Assembly (NCBI GenBank): GCA_009760855.2
Contig: WPIO01000015.1
Location: forward strand, 2,072,001 to 2,136,000
DNA: 64,000 nt
Direction: 5' to 3'
From: Cristatella mucedo
Taxonomy: Eukaryota > Bryozoa > Phylactolaemata > Cristatellidae
Shown: one piece after another, positions 55,775-64,000 of the stretch
How the letters are laid out: each line of letters begins with the position of its first letter
How positions within the stretch are numbered: position 1 is the first letter of the stretch
Made by a program: the position numbers and the translations under genes
Notes under the pieces: generated by a model
Databases searched by the model: none
What the model saw: only the letters and a program-made list of their open reading frames with translations
What the model was told of the DNA's origin: nothing

Positions 55775-56225
55775 CAATGGTAGAACAGAGACTGGGTAGA
55801 TGCTGCTCAAGTTCTCATGGTCCAGTGTCGTTTTCTTGAGAAGTGGCCTGACTACAGCTTTTTGAAAGGTGCTGGGACATGACCTGAGGCTAATGACATA
55901 TTAATGATGTTAGTTATGCATGGCAGCAGCAGATCGATGCAGCGTAGGAGCAGGGCAGTGGGAATAGGGTCCAGAGGACCTGTTGTCTTCTTTGATTGTG
56001 ATATGAACATTAGGACGAGATCACTAGCAACCTGCTTAAATGTAGACATTGAGGAGCAGCAATGAATCGCGGAACAGCATTCTATGGGGGATGTTGTCAT
56101 CGCAGGGATTGACTCCCTGATCTTGTCTATCTTCTGCACAAAGAATCGAGAGAAGCGATCGGCTAGATCATCACAAGGATCGTCAGGCAATGAGAGAGCG
56201 TAGCCGGAAGTCACCGGACGCGAGA

Positions 56226-57216
56226 CATCTACAGATTACTTTTTCCCGCCTTGATGGTTTCACGGGACGACAGAAAATACTTTCTTTTAGGCATTTCCAA
56301 TTAGCTTGAAAGAACTTTATATATGTGCACCAGAAGTATCATAGACTCAATGTAGACGCTGTTTCTTACCATGCAGCTCCCATAATGTTAGAAAACAATA
56401 ATTTCTTTTAGCAAATAGTTTAGTAAGTAGTATTCCCAATAAACCTTTATAAAAACTATCAGTCATCAACAGTAAGCCCAGGTTGTAAACACGAAGGCTT
56501 TTTGTGGCTGATGGATAGATTAGTTCTCCACTGGCCGCGCTTCGGTTTCAAGCTAGAGCATTCTGCAGCTTAGTTGGGTTACCACAGTTGATGTCGGTTA
56601 TTCGCGCCCATTTGCCAGGTTATAGAACTGTATTAAGCCGCATATATTTGGACAACCCAACACCGTTAAAATTCCCGGGTGAGTCCAAACTCACTTTTGA
56701 TGGCGGACACGATTGTTCGCTAACCTAGAAGAGAGCCCGCTCCACTAATAGGCAATCTTACTGTTCTTTCTGAATGCAGCAAAATCATTCTATAAAAAAA
56801 GAAAAATAGTTTTAAATACGTTTTCATTTTTACCAACTAAAGTTAGTAATAGTGGCGTACCTTTTGAGCTTCAAAGGCAAAAGATTTTCCTGGAGATTCT
56901 TCTCAAGCCAATGCGTCTCAGCGACGCTCCGGGGCTGGGGGTGACCCTACAAACACATCCGGCAGGGGAACGAAGCGAGCAAACTTACCTTCTATCACGC
57001 TCGATCAGTGGGTCCTCTTGGCCTTCGGTGTTTAGCTCATCGTCGAGGAGCGGCAGCCTTGGGATTCGGATACTGAGCGACCGGAACACTCCGTGCCAGA
57101 TTCCATGTTTTGGAGCTTTTGCTCCCCAGATGCCCAGATTAATGGGTGTCGTCGCCCATCCGGTCTCAAGCCAAAGGGCCCAGCGGGCTGACCCAAGCTG
57201 GCCGCGTCCCATTAAA
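56226..57216. other. Region between LINE-B and LINE-A
   Basis: The first 650 bases are AT-rich with no recognised feature. From about 56900 the sequence becomes GC-rich and contains the possible minus-strand exon below. Confidence 0.4.
56998..57212 (-). CDS. Possible first coding exon of an unknown minus-strand gene
   Basis: The minus-strand frame starts MGRGQLGSARWALWLETGWA and runs to LLDDELNTEGQEDPLIERDR, where AG|gtaagt is a perfect consensus donor. It is GC-rich, unlike the nearby transposons. I do not recognise the protein, and no following exon is identifiable before LINE-B. LINE-A now begins 5 bp upstream of the ATG, so any promoter would be disrupted. It could be chance or part of a longer repeat. 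Confidence 0.25.
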
Positions 57217-59053
57217 AAAACCTGTTTGTGATGCAGGTCTTCTTGATCTGCACCCAGACTCGACTGACAGCCTCGATACCGTCACTGATGCAGTGAAAAT
57301 GACACTCAGGAGTGCTTTTGACAAGCACGCTCCCGTTCGCTCTATCCGTGTTCAAAGTCGTGGAGATCCCTTTCAATTTACAAAAAAACTCCTAAACATG
57401 AGCCGGATTAAGCGCAGGCTTGAACGTCTCTTTAAAAAATCGGGGTCTGATGCAGATCTAGTCAATTTCAAAGACTTCCTTCGAGTTTACACCCGAAAGC
57501 TTAACAAAACCAGGGCTTCTTTTTTCATCTTAAAGCTGAATTTCTGCTAGTCGGACCCTAAACAGATTTATAAGACTGTAAACCATTTACTGGCCAATGC
57601 TGTGAGGTCTGATTCCCCAAATATAAAGGGCTCAGCCTAAAACTTTTCAGCCTTCTTTACTGAAAAAATTGTGCACATTCGTGCCTCCATAAAGCCCCCT
57701 CTGAGTAAACCAATTGTGGAATCACAACCTGTGACCTTCCTTAAAAAGGTTTTCCGAGATTTCTGCATGCGATGTGGATACCTAAGGCACAGTAAAAAGA
57801 GCTCGTCTTCTAAAGACACTATACCATCATCTCTGTAGTCTTCACTGGCAGACCAACTTAGCCCTGCCATAACCGATATTTTTAATGTTTCTTTGGAAAA
57901 GTTTTTGAAACCAAGTCCTTCAAATCATCAATCGTTAATGTAATGTATCTCCGTCTGTAACTCCACAAAGTCATAAAGACCGTGTGGGTGTTGCGCAGGA
58001 GAGTTTTGCATAGCACACTCACAGCCTAAGCGGCTTTCGGTAGCCAACAGACTTCGCCTCACGCAACAAAGAGAAATTGGGAAGCATAGCAGAGTCAGGA
58101 GAGCAGTTGAGGTAGTGAGTAACATGGAAGTAGCAGCTTAGGACTACTGAAAAGGATGAGCTGTAGTCGGCAGTAGGAGAGTAGTTGTCGTTATACCCAT
58201 ACTTAAAAAGCCTGGATTAGATATAGAGGTCCTTGCAAACTATCGCCCAGTTTCTCTTCTTCTTTTCTTGTCAAAGATTCTTAATAAAATTGTTGCTAAG
58301 CAGCTGGTAGAACTTGTTGAAAAGAATGAAATGTCAGAAACATTTAAGATTAGGAGCTGCCTCCTACAGTTGCTTGTAAAAAAATTCAACTAGCTGCTTA
58401 GTCCTGTCTCGGCTTGATTATTGTAATTACTTTTGGCTGGGTTACCAAAGAAAGCTATTAGACCACTGCAGATGACTATAAATATGGCTGAAAGGCTAGT
58501 CTTCAAGTCCCAGAGGTTTGAGCACGTGTCTCCTTTGCTAAAAGAGCTAGGGTGGATGCCGGTTGATCAACGGATACAGAGCAAAGTTCTTACGCTGACC
58601 CACAAGGCCCGCCACGGCTTGGCTCCTTCGTACCTAGCTTAACTGCTGCATCAGTTTCAGCCTCTTCGCGCCCTCAGATCCAGTGTGGACAATAAATTAG
58701 CTGTTCCATTCCTCCGCTTGAAGACCGTTGGCGACAGAAGCTTTAGCTCTGCAGGTCCTAGACTGTGGAACTCGCTTCCACAATTTTTACGAAACGACAT
58801 CTACTCTCCAACTGCCGACTATGGCACATCTTTTTCAGCGGTCCTGAGCTGCTACTTCTATGCTACTCACTACCTCAACTGCTCTCCTAACTCTGCTATG
58901 CTTCCCACTTTCTCTTTGTTTCGTGAGACGAAGTCTGTTGGCTACCGAATGCGTACCGAAAGCCGCTTAGGCTGTGAGTGCGCTATACAAAACTCTCCTG
59001 CGTAACACCCACATGGTCTTTATGACTTTGTGGAGTTACTGACGGAGATACAT
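57217..59053 (+). mobile_element. LINE-A copy 2, 5'-truncated and rearranged
   Basis: It starts at the point matching 32895 (CTGTTTGTGATGCAGG) and keeps PVRSIRVQSRGDPFQFTKK and RLERLFKKSGSDADLVNFK. An inverted LINE-A 3' fragment (57938-58190) sits inside it. After a deletion of the RT core it resumes with the C-terminal domain (SQRFEHVSPLLKELGWMP, RLWNSLPQFL) and ends GGAGATACATTA. The last 480 bp are nearly identical to 34703-35180, whereas the 5' part is clearly more diverged. Confidence 0.88.
57938..58190 (-). repeat. Inverted LINE-A 3' end inserted in LINE-A copy 2
   Basis: The reverse complement matches LINE-A from ACTCTCCTACTGCCGACTAC to the GGAGATACATTACATTA tail. CGTTA occurs at both borders, but at the right it may also belong to the LINE-A sequence. 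Confidence 0.85.
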
Positions 59054-59235
59054 TATGCTACTCACTACCTCAACTGCTCTCCTAACTCTGCTATGCTTCC
59101 CACTTTCTCTTTGTTTCGTGAGACGAAGTCTGTTGGCTACCGAATGCGTACCGAAAGCCGCTTAGGCTGTGAGAGCGCTATACAAAACTCTCCTGCGTAA
59201 CACCCACATGGTCTTTATGGCTTTGTAGTTACAGA
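59054..59235 (+). repeat. Tandem second copy of the LINE-A 3' end
   Basis: GCTACTCACTACCTCAACTG through CCCACATGGTCTTTATGGCT repeats 58860-59035 almost base for base, starting inside the ACATTA tail of the previous copy. Confidence 0.9.
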
Positions 59236-59879
59236 CGAAGATACACACACACATACACGCACGCACACAAACACACCACACACGTGTTGTCCTAATTGCT
59301 TAAGACTCAGAGGAATATAAAATGGTTATAATTAAACAATATTTTTGTGACATCGGGACAGATACATTTGAAATTTAAAAATATTAAAGGAAAAACTGGA
59401 CAAAATCACTTATTTTACGTCACACTTAGTAAAAGGAAATTAATAAATTAATCAAAATAATAGGGACTCATACCGGTTATAGAAAAATGACCGTGCACGA
59501 TTTAGAAGTTAGTAGCTTTTCCAGACTCACTAGCATGCTGTTAATTACTTACATGAATCAGTACCAAAACGTAGTTTCCCCTCCTGCTTTTATTTGACTG
59601 TCCTCGTTAGCGGCGATCTAAGTGCAACCAAACAATCCACTTAGAAGCCCTTGAGTCTTGCTTCTCGGGTAAATTCCAAAGAAAAAGTTTGAATTGACGT
59701 CAAGACAATCATCAAAATAGCCAAGAGGCAAGTGTAAGCACAATAAGCATATCTTGCTACGAACATCTAGGAGTCCACATTGAGCAAGAGGCTACTACGC
59801 TATGCGTCCGGCTGGAATAGGAGTTGCACTGTTCCGTCATCGCGGGGATGAAATTCCTCGCTGACTCGACGGCCACCAT
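59236..59879. other. Unannotated spacer
   Basis: It opens with a degenerate (AC)n patch at 59243-59285. The rest is AT-rich with nothing that I recognise. Confidence 0.45.
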
Positions 59880-60036
59880 CTATGCTTCTCACTTTATTTT
59901 AGTTGTGCGAGCTTAAGCTTCCGTATGCGAACCGAATGCCACAGACTTTGAGAGCTATACAAAAATATCCACTGCAATACACCCGTTTAGTCGTTGTAGC
60001 ACTGCGGAGTTACTGATGGAGATATAATACATTACA
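59880..60036 (+). repeat. Diverged LINE-A 3' end
   Basis: It aligns with the LINE-A terminus (CCGTATGCGAACCGAATGCC, GAGAGCTATACAAAAATATC, CTGATGGAGATATAATACAT). It is older than the copies to its left. Confidence 0.7.
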
Positions 60037-60186
60037 TTATTGCTTACCAAAAAACGATTGGGCTTATGCAGCTGGTGATGACTTTGGCAGCAAGGCTAGT
60101 CAACAAATCCCCGATGTTCAGCCACGTGTCTCCTTTGCTGGAGGAGCTGCAATGGCTCGATTCGATCAAAGCAGATAGAAAGAAAA

Positions 60187-60339
60187 AAGAAAATACTAGC
60201 TAATTTAACAGCCTCTTTTGTGTAGCGACAAAAGAGCCTTTATGGCTATCACTACCGCTTGCGATAAAGGATCACCCACCGCGATTCGAACCCACGACCT
60301 CGGGACCGAGGCCGTGGAAAGCAACCGCCTTACCTAGTA
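60187..60339 (-). repeat. SINE-A copy
   Basis: AATTTAACAGCCTCTTTTGT, GATTCGAACCCACGACCTCG (box B complement) and CCGCCTTACCTAGT (A-box complement). Confidence 0.88.
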
Positions 60340-60340
60340 C

Positions 60341-60506
60341 AAAATTCCAAGCTGACTTAACAGCCTTATTTATATAGCGGTAGAAAAGCCTTTACGCCTA
60401 TCTCCACCGCTTGCAGCTAGCAATAAAGGATCGCCCATTTGAAAGTTCGAGCCCACGACTTCGGGGCCGTGGTCGTGAAAAGCAACCACCTTACGCCATC
60501 ACGACC
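60341..60506 (-). repeat. SINE-A copy, adjacent head-to-tail
   Basis: TGACTTAACAGCCTTATTTA, GTTCGAGCCCACGACTTCGG and CACCTTACGCCATCACGA. It follows the previous copy directly. Confidence 0.88.
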
Positions 60507-60962
60507 AACAAGGCCGGCAACGGCTGGGCTCCTTCATAGCCAACTGAACTTCTGCACCAGTTTCAGCCTCCTCGAACCTTCAGGCCCTCCTCGAAAAAGA
60601 TTAGCTGCTCCACTCCTACGCTTAAAGACCGAAGCAACAGAATACTTGCTCTGTAGGTTCTAGACTGTGGAGCTCACTTCCATAATTTTTATGCACTGTG
60701 TTCTCTCCTGCGGCCGACAGTGGCACATCTTTTCCAGCCGTGCTGGCGGCAACTTCCATATTACTCACTTCTTTGACTGCCCTCAATGATTCAAGCTATG
60801 CTTATCACTTTCTCTTTGTTTCGTGAGATTAGTCATGTGGCTACCGTGTGCTCATCGAAAGCTGCATTAACTTAGTGGGCAAAAGAAAACTTTTTAGCGT
60901 AAAAGTTCTCCATGGGTGACTAAAATAATGATTTATAGTGCCGAGACCACAAGGTATGTCCC

Positions 60963-61055
60963 TGGTTTGGCCCAGGGGTAAGCTGCTCGGCTTAAACACC
61001 AACGTCGCCGGCTTGATGTAAAGGGCCTGCATATAGATTAAGCACTCTTTGAGAG
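60963..61055 (+). repeat. Degenerate SINE-B copy
   Basis: TGGTTTGGCCCAGGGGTAAG (A-box side) and CATATAGATTAAGCACTCTT (tail) are recognisable. Box B is decayed. Confidence 0.5.
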
Positions 61056-61914
61056 CCAGCTTCGTTTAAAAATCAGTCCTCGGTATATGACAATCTTGAT
61101 GCCATTTATTTAAAAAATTCGTTCTCTACTTTCGCAGGCGGTCTGCCCTAGAACAGAGTGCAGACAGAAACTCGCCACGAGTACTAAGTATCCCACAAAC
61201 TCTTCTGCGTAGCTGGTATTTCGATTCGTGCTTACATAATGCACAGCTGCGTTTTTTCATTCCCGTACGAGGCTTCACGAAATCCTCGCCTACTCATTGG
61301 TGGCTCTAAGCGATCGTTCTTTGATCGCTCTGTGCGGAAACTACTAAAGTAGTTTCCACACTGCATGCACAAACACTCCGCATATATGCTCAAGTGCTCG
61401 GCATCTTCGGCTCCAGAGTCTGGCCGAATACCAATCCCACCGGTTCGAGTGGTTCGCAGTAATTGGCCGATGGATAGAATTTTCGGAGAACAATTGAATA
61501 CTCTCGAGCGAACACCGGTGATGGGCACTTAGTCCATCGTGAAGTAGCCATATTAGCAACAGTGCCGTTGCCGCATGGCTTGACCATCTGCATCAGCGAG
61601 CTCGCTTATGCCAGCTCGGAGAGGTTCGTCATTTGACAAGATTTATGATCTCAGCACAACACAGTGGGTAGTTGAAACCGTGAGCACATTACTGCTGACA
61701 CTGGCCAAGGGCTCCACCGCAAACAGATGAAAAGCTACTAGACGTGGCCGTGGCCTTATCTAAACCGAGGCTTCGGTGTTTGTAGTGACGACAAATTATT
61801 AGCTAAATGTCATTCCTTAGGCAATTGAAATCGATTCACACATGATCAACTGTACATCTGCTTCCGTCAGGTTTCCCTTCGAACCCGGTGAACTTAATAT
61901 CAATAGTAATAACA
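61056..61914. other. Unannotated spacer with a 22-bp palindrome
   Basis: GGAAACTACT-AA-AGTAGTTTCC at 61336-61357 is a near-perfect inverted repeat. I see no gene. Confidence 0.45.
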
Positions 61915-62110
61915 ATAATGACAATACATTTGATATAGCGCCCTCAGAGAACTCAATCTCTTTCTAGGCACTCAACATTTGCTGCAAAGGAAGCACGATC
62001 GAATGGTTAGGGGGTGACATGCACAGGGTCAGCATGCAAGTATGGTTAGTGGCAGCATGCATAAGCACATAAAAGGACGAATCAGGGACCCACTAAATGC
62101 AGTCGTAAAT
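61915..62110 (-). repeat. LINE-B 3' end fragment
   Basis: AATGACAATACATTTGATAT, CGCCCTCAGAGAACTCAATC and the GGTGACATGCACAGGGTCAG block of the 3' UTR. Confidence 0.85.
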
Positions 62111-62118
62111 AGATTAAC

Positions 62119-62257
62119 TTGTCTTTTGGCCAAGTGGTTAAGGTGCTTGCCCCGACCAAGGTCGGGCCGAGGTCGTGGGCTCGAGCCTCGTGGCATATGT
62201 GAAGCGCCTGAACAGAGATTAAGTTCTCTCAAGGCGTTACATAAATTATTATATTTT
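62119..62257 (+). repeat. SINE-B copy (+ orientation)
   Basis: TTTTGGCCAAGTGGTTAAGG (box A), GAGGTCGTGGGCTCGAGCCT (box B) and GCGCCTGAACAGAGATTAAG (tail). Confidence 0.9.
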
Positions 62258-62413
62258 GTGTGCGCATGCTATGCATGCCAACATGTGCATGACTCAGAGC
62301 ATGTTACCAGTCAGAGGTCCATCTAGGCGGAGAGAATGAACGTCTTTATGTTTGCTTTTGCATGCTTGATACCGTCCAGCCTTGTCTTACTGATTCTCAT
62401 GCAGTAAGCCGTA

Positions 62414-62590
62414 AAAAATACTAGCTGATTCAACAGCACCTTTTTGTATAGCGGCAGAAGAGCTTTAAAGACTATCTCACCACCGCTTCCATCGGCAATA
62501 AGGGATCGCCCACATGGGATTCGAACTCACGACCACGGGACCGAGGTCGTGAAGAGTAACCGCCTAACCTAGTGTGCCATCACGGCTCTA
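62414..62590 (-). repeat. SINE-A copy
   Basis: TAGCTGATTCAACAGCACCT, GGATTCGAACTCACGACCAC and CGCCTAACCTAGTGTGCCAT. Confidence 0.9.
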
Positions 62591-63144
62591 GATAGAAATT
62601 TTGTTTTCTTGGTGTGCTAAAAGAGGACATTATTAATATTACGATTATAATTTATTGTTATTTAAAAGACCAGCTCCAGCTGGAGGGAGGACAGACGTAA
62701 TTGCATTATAAAAGCAATGCCCTTTTCTCACAATAGTTTGCTCATCGTCAGTTGCAACAACAGACAGTTAAGCTCTAGAACGTGGGTCGGATGCCCTTAA
62801 CGTAGCCCCATTTTAAGTAGAACTGCAGTCACTTGTTGCTTATAATAGGAACATTTAATAAATGCCCCATTTTCTTAAAATGGCATTGTTGAGGCCGGTG
62901 ATCCGCGAACGAAACGGCAAATGCCTGGACCGGCTGATAAAGCTCTGCTCAACAAGCACACCCTACCCCAGGTACAACAACCCGTCGAACAGGGTACAGC
63001 TTCTGACGTAATTCAGGCCCAAAGAATCTTGGAGACCATTTCCCCCTACCACAGTACCCTTGCTATTAACTGGTTTCGTCATTGCACTAATGATACAAAA
63101 ATACGTAAGGATAATGTGAAGTAAAAGCTCATATTCCAGTGCAT
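62591..63144. other. Unannotated spacer
   Basis: It contains a 67-codon + strand frame (62921-63124, MPGPADKALLNKHTLPQVQQ...) that I cannot support as a gene, and otherwise nothing recognised. Confidence 0.4.
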
Positions 63145-63273
63145 ATATAATTGATTTGTATCGTACCCTAAGAGAACTTAATCTCTACCCAAGCGCTTTA
63201 CATTTGCCACAGGGTTCGAGCCCACGACCTTGATCGTTTAAGGCGAGCACCTTACCCTTTAGTCAAACCAGGG
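63145..63273 (-). repeat. SINE-B copy
   Basis: CGTACCCTAAGAGAACTTAA tail, GGGTTCGAGCCCACGACC box B complement and CACCTTACCCTTTAGTCAAA A-box complement. Confidence 0.87.
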
Positions 63274-63503
63274 TGGCAAATAAGAATCTGGGTAGGCTAT
63301 TGGCATGGCGTGCACTGTCTGAGCAAGACACAATATAGCACTACTCTGTGGCAACACTCAGCATAACTTTACTTCCACATTAATAATCCCATACTGCAGC
63401 CAAGTAACAAATATAACAGCAGTACAAATATAACCTTGCTAGGTCAGGGGACAAGTCTCCTACGTACAGGTATATGGGCCAGCCGAACAATTTCAGTAAC
63501 GCG

Positions 63504-63569
63504 TCAAAAATTGATGGGTTTGCCACAATACGCTGCCAGGTTGGCTTCACGGAAAGCTTCGGACACCGT
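63504..63569 (-). CDS. Possible terminal exon of a minus-strand gene extending beyond the window
   Basis: A strong acceptor (GCCTCTCTTTTGCAG) leads into 21 codons, TVSEAFREANLAAYCGKPIN plus F, then TGA at 63504-63506, phase 0. The upstream exons would lie right of the window. The peptide looks like the conserved end of a soluble protein, but I cannot name the family. The exon is short, so chance remains possible. Confidence 0.4.
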   Translation of the reverse strand, partial: TVSEAFREANLAAYCGKPINF

Positions 63570-63649
63570 CTGCAAAAGAGAGGCAAGTGAACAAATCATA
63601 CCGAGCAGGGTGTTACAAGGGACAGAGGGGGAGAGGGAGATGGAGAGAA

Positions 63650-63732
<83 letters not shown>

Positions 63733-64000
63733 GAGAAATGAGAGGAAGAAGGAGAAAAGGAGAGGTGAGCAAAAGAGCTCACACTTAACGACCAAGGCTC
63801 TTCTACCTGAATAGAAATGAGGCTGTTGAAGCAGCCAGCCTTTACTAAGGTTTAACACAGAGAAGAGAGGGGGATCTGAGGGATCTGAGTGATAGAAGAG
63901 AGTGAGAGAGGGAGAGAGAGAGTGAAGGGAGAGCGTGGGAATGAGGGGAGAGAGTGAAGCTAGAGCGAGAGAGAAAGACTGAGTCAAGGGACAGGGACAC
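63570..64000. other. Purine-rich flank with (GA)n
   Basis: It holds the (GA)n tract at 63651-63729 and GA-rich sequence to the window end. If the exon above is real, this is its upstream intron. Confidence 0.5.
63651..63729. repeat. (GA)n microsatellite
   Basis: About 39 GA units within a longer homopurine stretch (63625-63760). Confidence 0.98.

Larger units (their letters stand above)
53862..56225 (-). mobile_element. LINE-B, 5'-truncated copy with RT
   Basis: Minus-strand RT frames are 56214-55852 (SKKTTGPLDPIPTALLLRCI), 55721-55227 (FLSKTLERVVANQL, LLVLLDLSAAFYTIDH) and 55205-54468 ([47 protein letters not shown]). It then runs through the 3' UTR and stem-loop to an (AAT)n tail. SINE-A (55588-55774) and SINE-B (54331-54484) are nested in it. 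The catalytic YADD is intact, but frames are broken by the SINEs and by stops. Confidence 0.9.
60050..60840 (+). repeat. Diverged LINE-A C-terminal fragment with two nested SINE-A
   Basis: ACGTGTCTCCTTTGCTGGAG (VSPLLEEL) precedes the SINEs. ACGGCTGGGCTCCTTCATAG, TTCTAGACTGTGGAGCTCAC and TTATCACTTTCTCTTTGTTT follow them, matching LINE-A in order. Confidence 0.75.

Noticed and set aside
62921-63124. 67-codon + strand frame
   Set aside because: No motif, no splice context and no conservation evidence in the window.

Overview
This window looks like nuclear DNA of a non-vertebrate metazoan. It carries intron-split genes with GT-AG introns, an animal-type ABCC transporter, an animal MAPKAP kinase, L2/CR1-like LINEs, tRNA-derived SINEs and the relic of a Polinton/Maverick element. 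I cannot name the phylum. I see no bacterial-style operons, no CRISPR arrays and no rRNA.

Layout. (1) Positions 1-5890, + strand: the last six exons of an ABCC4/MRP4-like ABC exporter, from part of the second membrane domain through nucleotide-binding domain 2 to the stop. The upstream part lies left of the window. (2) Positions 8400-31264, - strand: a complete ten-exon MAPKAPK2/3 gene of 361 codons over 22.9 kb. Every exon junction is GT-AG and keeps frame. The p38 phosphosites and all catalytic motifs are present. It converges tail-to-tail with ABCC4, and its introns hold LINE, SINE and microsatellite debris. (3) About 31.6-35.2 kb, + strand: a nearly full-length but broken LINE (called LINE-A here), starting about 350 bp upstream of the MAPKAPK2 start codon. 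(4) About 36.66-53.69 kb: a roughly 17-kb decayed Polinton/Maverick (adintovirus-like) element. It has inverted terminal repeats, a DDE integrase, a protein-primed-type DNA polymerase B, two genes with phage-tail-fibre-like repeats and several unidentified structural-type genes. It is riddled with later LINE-B and SINE insertions. (5) About 53.86-63.3 kb: a transposon graveyard of LINE-B, LINE-A and nested SINEs. (6) At 63504-63569, - strand: a possible terminal exon of a gene that continues past the right edge.

Repeat families (names are mine). LINE-A has an APE endonuclease, an RT and a short ACATT-type tail. LINE-B has an APE endonuclease, an RT and an (ATT)n tail. SINE-A and SINE-B are both tRNA-derived. 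The 3' tail of SINE-B matches the 3' end of LINE-B, including a predicted stem-loop, so LINE-B is the likely mobilising partner of SINE-B. SINE-A does not share that tail.

The most unusual content is the Polinton relic. It has tail-fibre-like genes on opposite strands, a foldback hairpin in both terminal repeats, and an integrase cut by a LINE-B whose 7-bp target duplication I can read on both sides.
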